From positions 434,001 to 498,000 of the forward strand of contig NZ_CAKKMS010000002.1 in the NCBI RefSeq assembly GCF_918698245.1: a DNA stretch of 64,000 nucleotides. Direction: 5' to 3'. The stretch is from Pedobacter sp. Bi126. GTDB taxonomy: Bacteria > Bacteroidota > Bacteroidia > Sphingobacteriales > Sphingobacteriaceae. This document shows, piece after piece, positions 39,242 to 48,734 of the stretch (positions within the stretch are counted from its first letter, which is position 1; every line of letters starts with the position of its first letter). Below the pieces are notes generated by a model. That model ran no database searches and had not been told where the DNA came from. It saw only the letters and a list, made by a program, of their open reading frames with translations. Position numbers and translations under genes: made by a program.

Positions 39242-40455
39242 TTAAAAAAATAATGTTTCTCTTTTTGTTGTTTGTCTATGTTTATGCAACAACATTCAAT
39301 ATCTTCATGACTGGGGTTTTTAGAATTCCGGCACCAATAGTTTTCCTGGCGCCGTTAATTTATTTCTACCGGACAGAAGAAACAGGGTTTCTATATGGCA
39401 AAGAATTATTTATTTTCTTTATTGCCGCCCTGTTTTTTTATCTCATAGGTCAGGCAGATGTTACTGGTTTTTTTGCCTTATTAATTGTTGCTGCGTGCTT
39501 TGCCTTGTTGTTCAACTATGTTATCGGTACGAATTTAAAACGGATGAACATCGCAGTCGGATTTTTCTTCGGTGTATTGCTGCTTTCCGGAATCATCATG
39601 TTTATCGATCACCAGTACAATATGGCAGCTATCCGTTCGCTTTTGGTGCAGGAAGACGTATTGCAGGCACCAGCAGGTATATCGACCACTATTTTTACTT
39701 TCGGCTACCAGATGGCTGCTTTAACGCCATTTTTAGTTATTAATGCTATACTGTTTAAACGAAGCTGGCTAATTAACCTTCTCTTGTTTGGGTTATCGCT
39801 CTCTCTTATTTTCTTCGGTATGCAACGGTCGGTTTTGGTCGCTTTTGCAGTTGTAACCGGATTATTTTTTTTAAGCTATTATAAAGCCAAATCCATTTTA
39901 ATATTCGGTGTGTTTTGCGCCATATTTTTTATCGCGCAAAGTTCAATTGAACAATTTTCTGAGGGGAAAAAACAACAGAATATTTTAAATAAAAGTGCCG
40001 AAAATGCGAAAGGTAAAGAAGAGCGCGGCGATTTAATGGGAGAGAACATCCAAATTATAACGGAATATCCTTTTGGGCTATTGTTTTATGGAAAAACCTG
40101 GAACGATGTAGTGCAACACAATTTTGTTTATAAAAAAGGGCCTATCGTAATTACATCCCATAATGCCTATTTAATGTTTATTACTTATTTGGGGCCTTTG
40201 CTGGGCTTTATTTTACTCATTTTATTATATCGAAAAGTAGGGAAGATCATTTTTTATGCTTTTCTGCACATCAAAGATAAGAAAAATGCGCTCCTGGTCT
40301 GTTTGAGTTGTTCTTTTTTGGCAATATCCATCAACTCATTTTTTCATAACGAATGGCTTCTGGCAACGAGCGGACCAACATTGTTCCTATACTTTGCCAT
40401 TCTACAACTCTCCAAAATCAAAATGGAAGATCCCATTTTGGTTGAATACAATTAA
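39238..40455 (+). CDS. Probable polysaccharide polymerase (Wzy type)
   Basis: A 405-residue membrane protein with about 10-11 helices and one larger loop (about residues 235-300, ending near KKGPIVITSHNAYLMF), the pattern of O-antigen polymerase/ligase proteins. The SHNAYLMF motif resembles the conserved H-N of that family. As the only such protein in the locus it is the best candidate for Wzy, which joins repeat units in the periplasm. Sequence conservation in the family is low, so the call rests on topology and context. Confidence 0.75.
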   Translation: MIKKIMFLFLLFVYVYATTFNIFMTGVFRIPAPIVFLAPLIYFYRTEETGFLYGKELFIFFIAALFFYLIGQADVTGFFALLIVAACFALLFNYVIGTNLKRMNIAVGFFFGVLLLSGIIMFIDHQYNMAAIRSLLVQEDVLQAPAGISTTIFTFGYQMAALTPFLVINAILFKRSWLINLLLFGLSLSLIFFGMQRSVLVAFAVVTGLFFLSYYKAKSILIFGVFCAIFFIAQSSIEQFSEGKKQQNILNKSAENAKGKEERGDLMGENIQIITEYPFGLLFYGKTWNDVVQHNFVYKKGPIVITSHNAYLMFITYLGPLLGFILLILLYRKVGKIIFYAFLHIKDKKNALLVCLSCSFLAISINSFFHNEWLLATSGPTLFLYFAILQLSKIKMEDPILVEYN

Positions 40456-40474
40456 CACAATTAAATTGACGAAT

Positions 40475-41749
40475 ATGAATATCCCATTCTCTCCGCCCTT
40501 TATCGATCAAACTGTGGTTGATCAGGTATTGGAAACCCTTAACGATAAATGGATTACCACAGGGCCAAAAGTAAAAGCCCTTGAATATGAAATTAAATCG
40601 ATGACTGGAACTGATGAGGTGATCTGTGTAAACTCCTGGACATCGGGTGCCATTTTAATGTTAAAGTGGTTTGGCGTTAAAGCTGGCGACGAAGTAATTG
40701 TACCGGCATATACCTATAGTGCCACAGCATTAGCTGTGCTTCATTGCGGTGCAACTCCGGTTATGGTTGATGTGCTTGATGATTTTAATGTAGATCCAGA
40801 AAAGGTTCAGGCGGCAATTACCTCAAAAACCAAAGCTATAATTGCAGTAGATATTGCCGGTTGGCCGTGTGATTATACTACTCTAAAAGAATTGATTAAC
40901 CATATTGATATTAAGAAAAAATTTAAATGTCAGTCGGATAAACAATCCTTGCTTAAAAGGATATTACTGATTTCGGATGCTGCACATTCAATAGGCAGTT
41001 TATATTACGATAAACCAGCTGCACAGATGTGCGATGTAACAATATTTTCGTTTCATGCCGTTAAAAATATTACCACAGCCGAAGGAGGCGCGATCTGTTT
41101 AAATCTCCCATCTGCATTTGATCCTCAGGAAGAATACAACTACTTAAAAATGTACACGCTTAATGGTCAGAACAAAGATGCGCTTTCTAAATCAAGAGGT
41201 GCTGGCTGGCGGTACGACATCCTGTTTCAGGGACTAAAGATCAATATGCCTGATATCTGCGCTGCAATTGGTTTAGCACAGATCAGGAAATATAATCTAG
41301 ATCTTTTACCTCAGCGTAAGAAAATTGCGCAGCATTACTGTGATGGCTTTCAGCACGAAGATTGGTTTATTGCGCCACCTTTAGTGAGTACGCAACGAGA
41401 ATCCTGTTACCATCTTTTCCCCTTGAGGGTTAAAGGTTTAACCGAGATACAGCGAGATCAGATCATTGATGACCTGGCATCTTTGGGGATTGCGAGCAAT
41501 GTGCATTTTATCCCGATGCCAATGCTTACGCTCTTTAAAAACCTGGGTTATAAAATTGAAGATTATCCAATGGCCTATCAGAATTATGCCTGTGAGATCT
41601 CTCTACCCATTTATCCGCAATTAACAGATACAGAAGTAGAATTTATCATCACTTCGGTAATCAGCTGTGTGCATATTCAATTAAATAGCCATTCAGAAAT
41701 TGAAGAAGGTGGCTTTTCAGGACATAAACAAATGGCAGTAGCATCATGA
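40475..41749 (+). CDS. DegT/DnrJ/EryC1-family sugar aminotransferase
   Basis: A 424-residue PLP enzyme started at the ATG at 40475 (MNIPFSPPFID); an earlier opening at 40394 lies inside the polymerase gene. The PLP lysine is Lys197 in FSFHAVKNITTAEGGA. The YTYSATALAVLHCGATPVMVD segment is typical. It is the second of three aminotransferase-like enzymes here, so the polymer may hold more than one amino sugar. Its stop overlaps the phosphoglycosyl transferase by 4 bp. Confidence 0.9.
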   Translation: MNIPFSPPFIDQTVVDQVLETLNDKWITTGPKVKALEYEIKSMTGTDEVICVNSWTSGAILMLKWFGVKAGDEVIVPAYTYSATALAVLHCGATPVMVDVLDDFNVDPEKVQAAITSKTKAIIAVDIAGWPCDYTTLKELINHIDIKKKFKCQSDKQSLLKRILLISDAAHSIGSLYYDKPAAQMCDVTIFSFHAVKNITTAEGGAICLNLPSAFDPQEEYNYLKMYTLNGQNKDALSKSRGAGWRYDILFQGLKINMPDICAAIGLAQIRKYNLDLLPQRKKIAQHYCDGFQHEDWFIAPPLVSTQRESCYHLFPLRVKGLTEIQRDQIIDDLASLGIASNVHFIPMPMLTLFKNLGYKIEDYPMAYQNYACEISLPIYPQLTDTEVEFIITSVISCVHIQLNSHSEIEEGGFSGHKQMAVAS

Positions 41750-42348
41750 AAATAAATAAGAAAAGAATATTCGATGTGGTTTTTGCAATCCTGTGTTTAG
41801 TGTTGTTCAGTCCGCTTTTAATCTTGATTGCCATCCTAATCAAGCTCGACTCAAAAGGTCCTGTTATTTTTAAACAGATCAGGGTTGGACGGAATATGAA
41901 AGATTTTCATTTGGCAAAGTTTCGAACCATGTATGTGATACAGGGCAACAATAGTTTACTCACCATCGGGAACAGAGATAACCGAATTACAAGAATAGGC
42001 TACTGGTTGCGGAAATACAAGTTAGATGAATTGCCCCAGCTATTGAATGTTTTAAAAGGGCAGATGAGTTTTGTTGGACCAAGACCGGAAGTTAGAAAAT
42101 ACGTGAATCTTTACAATGAAGAACAACGTTACGTTTTATCCGTTAAACCGGGTATTACTGATTGGGCATCGGTTGAGTTCTGCAATGAAAATGAGCTGCT
42201 AAAACATGCCGAAGATCCTGAGACTTATTACATCGAAAGGATTATCCCCGCAAAAATTAAACAGAACATGAGGTATATCAAACACAATGATATCCTAACC
42301 GATTTCAAAATTATTTGGTTAACGATTAACAGGATTGTCATCAACTAA
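41746..42348 (+). CDS. Initiating phosphoglycosyl transferase (PglC-like, small monotopic)
   Basis: A 200-residue enzyme with one N-terminal membrane segment (VVFAILCLVLFSPLLILIAILI) and the catalytic FRTMY, KLDELPQLLNVLKGQMSFVGPRPE and PGITDWAS motifs. This is the minimal monotopic form, without the extra helices of WcaJ/WbaP. It puts the first sugar phosphate on undecaprenyl phosphate. Together with the CapD dehydratase and aminotransferases, the first sugar may be a di-N-acetyl trideoxyhexose, an inference. Confidence 0.93.
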   Translation: MKINKKRIFDVVFAILCLVLFSPLLILIAILIKLDSKGPVIFKQIRVGRNMKDFHLAKFRTMYVIQGNNSLLTIGNRDNRITRIGYWLRKYKLDELPQLLNVLKGQMSFVGPRPEVRKYVNLYNEEQRYVLSVKPGITDWASVEFCNENELLKHAEDPETYYIERIIPAKIKQNMRYIKHNDILTDFKIIWLTINRIVIN

Positions 42349-42354
42349 AATAAT

Positions 42355-43455
42355 ATGTGCGCTCCACAAAAAACTATTAAAGAAGAAGTTAAGCTTAAAA
42401 AGAAAGTGTTCTTTGTACTCAGCTCATTAACTTCGGGCGGCTCAGAACGAGTGTTCTGGAATTTGGCCCAGGGATTTAACAAAGATAAGTTTGACGTGAC
42501 CATTGTGATCTTAGATTCGACCGTGAATTGTTTCTCGATGGATCTTGAAGGTGTCCGTTTTATCGATTTAAAAACCAAAAAAGCATCTAAATCTTTTTTT
42601 GCGCTTTATAACTTGCTAAAGAAAGAAGAACCTTATGCGGTTTTTTCCACTACCGATCACATCAATATTTTAGTCTCGCTCGTTGGTCGGTTTTTAAAAA
42701 TTCCGATGCTTATTGCCAGGGCTTCTAATATTCCGCACGAACAAAGATTGTTTGAAGGATTTAAGTCGAGGTTTTACGAGCTTTTTGCCAGCGCAAGTTA
42801 TCGGGGTTACAAACAGATCGTTTGCCAATCAGAAGAAATGAAGCAATCATTGATTGATACTTACAATGTCAATCAGGAGCTGATCAGGGTAATTGCCAAC
42901 CCGGTATTGAAAACTAATAAGTTAAAGGAAGCAAAAACACCTGATAAAATTTATAAATTATTAGTTGTGGCCCGTTTTGCACTGGAAAAAGGCTTAGAAC
43001 GGCTGGTTGATATTATGGCGCATTTGCCCGAAAATTATCATCTCGATTTCGTGGGAACAGGAGCACTAAAAGATCAGATTAACACCAAAATTAAGGACCT
43101 GCAGCTCGATCACAGACTTAAAATTTTAGGAGAGATTAAAAACATCCACGAGGTAATGGTGCAGCACGATTTAATGGTGCTGAGTTCTTACACAGAAGGT
43201 TTTCCGAATGTGGTTTTAGAAGCGCTTACCGTAGGCCTACCAGTAGTAACCTTCAGAGTGAGCGGCATTCCAGGATTAATTATCGATGGCTTTAACGGTT
43301 TTGTTCTAGAACAGGATGATCTGGCAGGCTTTAGGCGGCGAATTATCCAGGCCTGCACTCAGGGCCAATGGAACCCAGCTGAGATTAGGAGAAATGTATA
43401 TCAGAAATGTGCGCTTGATAAAATCAGCGCTCAATATGAAGAATTAATTAGTTAA
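42355..43455 (+). CDS. Glycosyltransferase family 4
   Basis: A 366-residue GT-B enzyme: FFVLSSLTSGGSERVFWNLA, VVARFALEKGLERLVDI and SSYTEGFPNVVLEALTVGLPVV. The donor and acceptor are unknown. It is 6 bp behind the initiating transferase, so it may add the second sugar. Confidence 0.92.
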   Translation: MCAPQKTIKEEVKLKKKVFFVLSSLTSGGSERVFWNLAQGFNKDKFDVTIVILDSTVNCFSMDLEGVRFIDLKTKKASKSFFALYNLLKKEEPYAVFSTTDHINILVSLVGRFLKIPMLIARASNIPHEQRLFEGFKSRFYELFASASYRGYKQIVCQSEEMKQSLIDTYNVNQELIRVIANPVLKTNKLKEAKTPDKIYKLLVVARFALEKGLERLVDIMAHLPENYHLDFVGTGALKDQINTKIKDLQLDHRLKILGEIKNIHEVMVQHDLMVLSSYTEGFPNVVLEALTVGLPVVTFRVSGIPGLIIDGFNGFVLEQDDLAGFRRRIIQACTQGQWNPAEIRRNVYQKCALDKISAQYEELIS

Positions 43456-43475
43456 CAATCTAAAATATTATCACT

Positions 43476-45317
43476 ATGTGTGGAATATACGGCACAACCA
43501 TACCTTACTCAAACGGAACTATCCGTGAGAAAATGGCAAGAATCAGTTTTCGGGGTCCGGATTATACAGGGGTCCAACGTTACGATCAGGTTATTTTTGC
43601 ACACAATAGATTGGCCATCATCGATCTTGATGCCCGCTCCAATCAACCCTTTTCGTATAGGCATCTCCATATTGTTTTTAACGGAGAAATATACAACTAC
43701 AAAGACATTAGAAGAGATCTGGAACAGAAAAACTATCAGTTTAACACCAGTTCCGATACCGAAGTAATATGCGCAGCTTATTTAGAATATGGAGCCGATT
43801 GCTTAACCCGCTTTAACGGGATGTTTGCTTTTGTGATTTATGATACCCATAAAAACGAACTGTTTGGTGCCAGAGACCGTTTTGGCAAAAAACCTTTTTA
43901 TTATGCACACGATCACCGGTCGTTCGAATTTGCAAGTCAACCCTCACAAATCAATATAGACAGGAATCTAAGTGTTAACGAAGAAGCCATTAATCAATAT
44001 TTAATTTGGGGTTATGTGCCAGAGCCTCAGTCTATTTATGCAGAGGTGAAACAGTTGCCTGCAGCCAACTATTTTAAATACGATCTTAAATCGCATAAGC
44101 TTAAAATTACAGAATACTGGACTTTAGATTATGGCTGGAAGAACAAATTTGAGGGAAGTTATGAAGAAGCTAAAGAAGCTTTAGCGCATATTTTGGCCGA
44201 TGCGGTTAAAATCAGGATGAATGCTGATGTGCCATTGGGTGTGTTTTTATCTGGCGGTATAGATTCATCACTAATTGCAGCTATGGCCACAAAAGAAATC
44301 GACCACGTTAAAACATTTTCTATAAAATTTAATGAAAAAGGTTTCGATGAAAGTGCTTATGCCAATCAGGTTGCTAAACACCTTGGCACCGACCATTATA
44401 CCATTGAGTGTAATTATAATGATGGCATTGACTTAATTGAAAATTTTAACCGTTTTTATGACGAGCCTTTTGCCGATTCGAGTGCTATACCTACCATGTT
44501 GCTCAGTAAAAATACCAGGAAGCATGTAACCGTTGCCTTAAGTGGTGATGCTGGCGATGAAGCTTTTTTAGGCTACCATCGCTATAAATGGATTAAACAG
44601 GTTAACAGCCTGTTTTATGCGCCACACAGCATTAGAAAAGCATTGGCAGGCTTAATTAGCCAATTGCCGAGCTATCGCCATAAATTAATTGCCATGGGTA
44701 TTTCCATGGAAGATATAGAAAAACTATATGTAAAAATGTTTGGCAATATGGAAAATTCGTGGGTAAAACAACCCGATCTGGCCAAGTATAACCCATTGAT
44801 GCATATTTTAACCAATCCATCTAAACCTTTGTTAGAACGGATTTCTGATTTTGATATTAAAACCTATTTAAACGGAGATATCAACACCAAAGTAGATCGT
44901 GCTTCAATGGCCTTTTCGCTTGAATCGCGATCTCCTTTAATGGATTACAGAGTGATAGAGTTTTCTAGAAGCCTACCCACAGCATTTAAATACACCAATG
45001 GAAACCAGAAACGGATATTAAAAGATTTATTGTTCGATCGTGTTCCTGCACATATGTTCGATAGGCCAAAGGCTGGCTTTACCATGCCGTTCCAGCATTG
45101 GTTCAGAAATGAATTAAAAGATTATGTGATGGATAATTTATCAGTCGATAATTTGAAGAACATTCCAGGCATTCATTTGAAAAGAACCCAAGAAATTATC
45201 AATGAGCATATGACCGGGAAGTGGAACAGATATCCGCAGATCTGGAAATTGCTGGTACTCTCTCAATGGTTAATTAAAAATAAATCAACCGCAGATAAAG
45301 TTTCTTTAGTAGCATAA
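43476..45317 (+). CDS. asnB: Glutamine-dependent asparagine synthetase-like amidotransferase
   Basis: A 613-residue protein with an N-terminal class II glutaminase domain (catalytic Cys2 in MCGIYG, RGPD, NGEIYNY) and a C-terminal synthetase domain (PP-loop SGGIDSSLIAA, ALSGDAGDEAFLGYHRYKW). Class members make asparagine, but in polysaccharide loci homologues such as WbpS amidate uronic acids. The presence of a uronate-forming dehydrogenase here supports the second role; the sequence alone does not settle it. Confidence 0.88.
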   Translation: MCGIYGTTIPYSNGTIREKMARISFRGPDYTGVQRYDQVIFAHNRLAIIDLDARSNQPFSYRHLHIVFNGEIYNYKDIRRDLEQKNYQFNTSSDTEVICAAYLEYGADCLTRFNGMFAFVIYDTHKNELFGARDRFGKKPFYYAHDHRSFEFASQPSQINIDRNLSVNEEAINQYLIWGYVPEPQSIYAEVKQLPAANYFKYDLKSHKLKITEYWTLDYGWKNKFEGSYEEAKEALAHILADAVKIRMNADVPLGVFLSGGIDSSLIAAMATKEIDHVKTFSIKFNEKGFDESAYANQVAKHLGTDHYTIECNYNDGIDLIENFNRFYDEPFADSSAIPTMLLSKNTRKHVTVALSGDAGDEAFLGYHRYKWIKQVNSLFYAPHSIRKALAGLISQLPSYRHKLIAMGISMEDIEKLYVKMFGNMENSWVKQPDLAKYNPLMHILTNPSKPLLERISDFDIKTYLNGDINTKVDRASMAFSLESRSPLMDYRVIEFSRSLPTAFKYTNGNQKRILKDLLFDRVPAHMFDRPKAGFTMPFQHWFRNELKDYVMDNLSVDNLKNIPGIHLKRTQEIINEHMTGKWNRYPQIWKLLVLSQWLIKNKSTADKVSLVA

Positions 45318-45321
45318 TAAG

Positions 45322-46215
45322 ATGAATGCAACTGTTAACCTCTTTAATAAAATATTCGCAGCTGATAAATGGAACATTGGTTTTATTTATCAAACACCTG
45401 AAGAGCTGATCAGCACAAAAAAGCTGAATGCGGGGATAAACTGGCTGCAAGAAGATAGCATCGATTATGCCGCTGATCCTTTTGTGGTGAGTGTAAATAA
45501 TGCACCAAGGATTTATTACGAAGAACTGGATTTTTGGAAAGGGAAGGGCGAGATTATGATGATTGATGGATTCGACTTCAAAAACAAGAAGAAAGTGCAG
45601 GGCATCAAACCAGATGCGATCCATTTATCTTATCCCTATCTGATAGAAGAAAATGGTTGTTTATACTGCATTCCCGAAACGTCAGAAGCGAAAGAAATAG
45701 CACTCTATCAGGTTGATCAGGAGAATCCTAGCCAGTTAACCAAAATAAAAGTGCTGGTTAGTGGAAAAGCTTTTGTAGATAGCTCGATTATTTATCATGA
45801 AAATAAATATTGGCTTTTTACCAGTGTATCCGGAGATCATCATCACCTGTACATTTATCATTCTAAAACTTTAAACGGTCAGTACACAGGGCATTATCAG
45901 AACCCAATTCCAGTAGAAAAAGAATTTTGCAGGGCTGCAGGGAGTTTGTTTAAAGTTGGCAAATCGCTGTACCGCCCAACGCAAAACCCAATTAACCGTT
46001 ACGGCGGTTCAATTATCATTAACGAAATTGAAATACTGAGCGAAGAAGCGTTTTCAACCATCAATAAATTCGAAATATTACCAGATAAACCTTACAACAA
46101 AGGGCTCCATAACATCAGTTTCGCCAACAACATTATAGTAATAGATGGCAAGCGGAAAGTAATGAGTTTGATGATGCCGTTCAAAAAAATTGTTCGAAAC
46201 CTTAAAAGGAAATAA
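45322..46215 (+). CDS. Beta-propeller protein resembling the GINT1 N-terminal domain
   Basis: A 297-residue protein without signal peptide. Repeated W/Y-F-V-beta patterns (DYAADPFVVSVNN, LSYPYLIEENGCLYCIPET, DSSIIYHENKYWLFTS, FCRAAGSLFKVGKSLYRPTQN) suggest a five-bladed, GH43-like propeller. This pattern matches a domain known from the N-terminus of plant GINT1 glycosyltransferases and many bacterial polysaccharide loci. Its reaction is unknown; it may be a sugar-modifying (formyl or glycosyl) transferase. It lies 4 bp after the amidotransferase. Confidence 0.6.
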   Translation: MNATVNLFNKIFAADKWNIGFIYQTPEELISTKKLNAGINWLQEDSIDYAADPFVVSVNNAPRIYYEELDFWKGKGEIMMIDGFDFKNKKKVQGIKPDAIHLSYPYLIEENGCLYCIPETSEAKEIALYQVDQENPSQLTKIKVLVSGKAFVDSSIIYHENKYWLFTSVSGDHHHLYIYHSKTLNGQYTGHYQNPIPVEKEFCRAAGSLFKVGKSLYRPTQNPINRYGGSIIINEIEILSEEAFSTINKFEILPDKPYNKGLHNISFANNIIVIDGKRKVMSLMMPFKKIVRNLKRK

Positions 46216-46228
46216 ATCGCCATTCGAA

Positions 46229-47311
46229 ATGACAACACCAGAAAAAAGAATGATTTTTATTTCGTTAACCGATGCCCCCAATGGTGCTGAAAATGTGTTG
46301 TTGATGATGGCTACCACTGTTAACGGCGAAATGTACTTTTTAAAGAAACATGCTTTTACAGGGCTTAAAATTTCTGAAGGGGTTTCCAAAAGATACTTAT
46401 CTAAAAAAACAATTTTTTGGGGTTTTGTAAAACTGATACCAATACTCCGAAAATATAAAAAGGATGATGTGTTAATGAGCACACATCCATATTTAAATGC
46501 TTTTTTAGGCTTTTTAAAACGTATAGGTTATCTCAGGTCCAAATTAATTGTACGCGAATGCACTTCTGTTTTTACCCGGTTCACTGGAATTAAAAAACGC
46601 ATTTATCAAATCATTTACCGCATGGGTTATCCGGCTGTAGATTTAGTAGTTTGCCAAACTACATTAATGAAAATGCAACTGCTTGATCATAATAGCTTTT
46701 TATCGAAGCACAAAATATTGGTTCAACCCAATCCCATCGATTTTAATAAAATCATTGCTAAATCTGATCAGCCTTTAATTAATGGCGATGCCAAACTTGA
46801 TTTTATCTGCTCTGCGGGAAGGTTGATCCCGGAAAAAGGATTTCCGATTTTGATCAAAGCTTTTAAACTGATTAAACAGAAGCACCCTAAACTTAAATTA
46901 CTCGTACTGGGAGAGGGAAAAGAAAGATCATCATTAATCAATATTATCGAGGAGAATAACTTAAGCGATTCGGTTTTTTTAAAAGGGCAGATAGATAATC
47001 CGGCTCCTTATTTTAAACTGGCAAAACTTTGTGTGGTAGCTTCCATAAAGGAAGGTTTTCCGAATGTACTGTTAGAAATGATGTCGGTAAACAGCGCAGT
47101 CGTATCTACACTTTGTGCAGGAGGCATCAGCGAAATTCCTGCTATTGCCAAAGTTGAAGTAAACAACGTGGAAGCCCTCGCCAAAGCGATGGGCGAAAAA
47201 TTGAAACATAACCAAAATCCGGATGCAGAAACGGCGATGCAGTATTTGTACGGCCGTAGACCAGAAATATTTGCTCAATCTATTTTAAACGCATTGCAGC
47301 AACATAACTAA
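46229..47311 (+). CDS. Glycosyltransferase family 4
   Basis: A 360-residue GT-B enzyme started at the ATG at 46229, 13 bp after the preceding stop; a TTG at 46190 inside the upstream gene is less likely. It has MIFISLTDAPNGAENVLL at the start, SAGRLIPEKGFPILIKAF and SIKEGFPNVLLEMMSV as donor-site motifs. Donor sugar not known. A 120-bp spacer follows. Confidence 0.9.
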   Translation: MTTPEKRMIFISLTDAPNGAENVLLMMATTVNGEMYFLKKHAFTGLKISEGVSKRYLSKKTIFWGFVKLIPILRKYKKDDVLMSTHPYLNAFLGFLKRIGYLRSKLIVRECTSVFTRFTGIKKRIYQIIYRMGYPAVDLVVCQTTLMKMQLLDHNSFLSKHKILVQPNPIDFNKIIAKSDQPLINGDAKLDFICSAGRLIPEKGFPILIKAFKLIKQKHPKLKLLVLGEGKERSSLINIIEENNLSDSVFLKGQIDNPAPYFKLAKLCVVASIKEGFPNVLLEMMSVNSAVVSTLCAGGISEIPAIAKVEVNNVEALAKAMGEKLKHNQNPDAETAMQYLYGRRPEIFAQSILNALQQHN

Positions 47312-47431
47312 ATCCAAAATATTAAACTAACCATTACCGCATTTTCTGATGGGATGCTTTGCTGTATCCTAAAAACTAATAATTAAGCCTTCTGTGAGGC
47401 CATTCTTAACTGTTTCTCAAACTTAAATTTT

Positions 47432-48523
47432 ATGAAAATTCTAATTACCGGTACAGCCGGATTTATTGGCTTCCATTTGGCAAAACGCTTATTGGAAAGA
47501 GGAGACGTTGTTGTGGGCATTGATAACATCAACGATTATTATGATGTAAACCTTAAACATGCCCGCTTGGCTCAAACTGGTATTAACCATACCGATTTGG
47601 TTTACGGTATTCCTCAGGTAAGTGATAGATACGAAAATTATACTTTCATAAAGTTGGATATCTGCGATAAAGAAAGTTTAGAAAATTGTTTTAAAACCTA
47701 TCAGTTCGATGCGGTTTGTAATTTGGCCGCCCAGGCAGGTGTACGGTATAGTTTAACCAATCCGGATGCTTACATAGAAGCCAATATTAAAGGTTTTTTA
47801 AATATCCTGGAGTGTAGCCGTCATTTTAAAATTGGCCATTTATTGTACGCCAGCTCTTCAAGTGTTTATGGATTAAATAAAAAAATGCCATTTTCTGCTC
47901 ATGATAATGTTGATCACCCGGTTTCATTATACGCAGCTTCTAAAAAAAGCAACGAATTAATGGCACATGCTTATAGCCATTTATTTAATCTACCAACCAC
48001 TGGTTTACGTTTCTTTACAGTTTACGGTCCTTGGGGCCGCCCGGATATGGCTTTGTTCTTGTTTACAAAAGCAATTTTGGAAGGCAAGCCCATCGAAGTT
48101 TTTAATAACGGGGAAATGAAAAGAGATTTTACGTATGTGGATGATATTATTGAAGGCATTGTGAGGGTTTTTGATCAACCGGCACAGGCAAATCCAAACT
48201 GGAACAACCAAAACCCTGATCCAGCTACATCAGCAGCGCCTTTTGCCGTATTTAATATTGGGCGGGGGGCACCGGTTAACTTATTGGATTTTGTTGAAGA
48301 AATTGAAAAAGAGACGGGATTAACCGCACAAAAAATATTTATGCCCATGCAAGATGGCGATGTGGCAGAAACATCAGCAGATATTGATGATTTAAAAAAA
48401 TTATTAAATTATGAACCATCTGTTTCTGTGCACAAAGGTGTAAAGAATTTTGTGAACTGGTTTACAACTTTTTATCACCCAAATTTACAGTTGGAACCTA
48501 AAACAAGTGTTGTTGTAATTTAG
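47432..48523 (+). CDS. UDP-glucuronate 4-epimerase-like SDR enzyme
   Basis: A 363-residue extended SDR. The NAD loop is [15 protein letters not shown], the catalytic YAASK (YxxxK) follows SSSSVYG, and [16 protein letters not shown] is the mark of the UDP-glucuronate epimerase group. It would give UDP-galacturonate, a donor for a uronic acid in the polymer. The next gene is a pectate-lyase-like protein. Confidence 0.88.
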   Translation: MKILITGTAGFIGFHLAKRLLERGDVVVGIDNINDYYDVNLKHARLAQTGINHTDLVYGIPQVSDRYENYTFIKLDICDKESLENCFKTYQFDAVCNLAAQAGVRYSLTNPDAYIEANIKGFLNILECSRHFKIGHLLYASSSSVYGLNKKMPFSAHDNVDHPVSLYAASKKSNELMAHAYSHLFNLPTTGLRFFTVYGPWGRPDMALFLFTKAILEGKPIEVFNNGEMKRDFTYVDDIIEGIVRVFDQPAQANPNWNNQNPDPATSAAPFAVFNIGRGAPVNLLDFVEEIEKETGLTAQKIFMPMQDGDVAETSADIDDLKKLLNYEPSVSVHKGVKNFVNWFTTFYHPNLQLEPKTSVVVI

Positions 48524-48596
48524 TTTGTCATGACTGTGTAAACTAGATGTATAATAAATTTTATAAAACTGAATTATTAAACTGTCATTTTACTAT

Positions 48597-48617
48597 CTGT
48601 AAGCAATTGGTTTACAG
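48597..48617 (+). other. Short hairpin before the lyase gene
   Basis: CTGTAA (48597-48602) and TTACAG (48612-48617) can pair in the 211-bp AT-rich spacer before the lyase gene. The spacer breaks the close packing of the locus, so the lyase may have its own promoter, though no TAnnTTTG is seen. Confidence 0.35.
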
Positions 48618-48734
48618 TATAAGTAATGCCGAATATTAAGCCTATTATTTAATTATCAGCGTTTTAACTGCATTTTATTAAATGTACTCATTTATCGCAT
48701 ATAGCGTTAAGTTGTAAATTTAAAAAAATAAAAA

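Noticed and set aside
47351-47369. GGATGC...GCTGTATCC before the epimerase, partly like the twin hairpin
   Set aside because: Shares only GCTGTATC; stem is poor and differs in loop. Not counted as a third copy.
48694-48709. ATATAGCG near 48.7 kb, a partial match to the twin hairpin repeat
   Set aside because: Only 8 bases match and the CGAAG loop and second arm are absent; likely chance.
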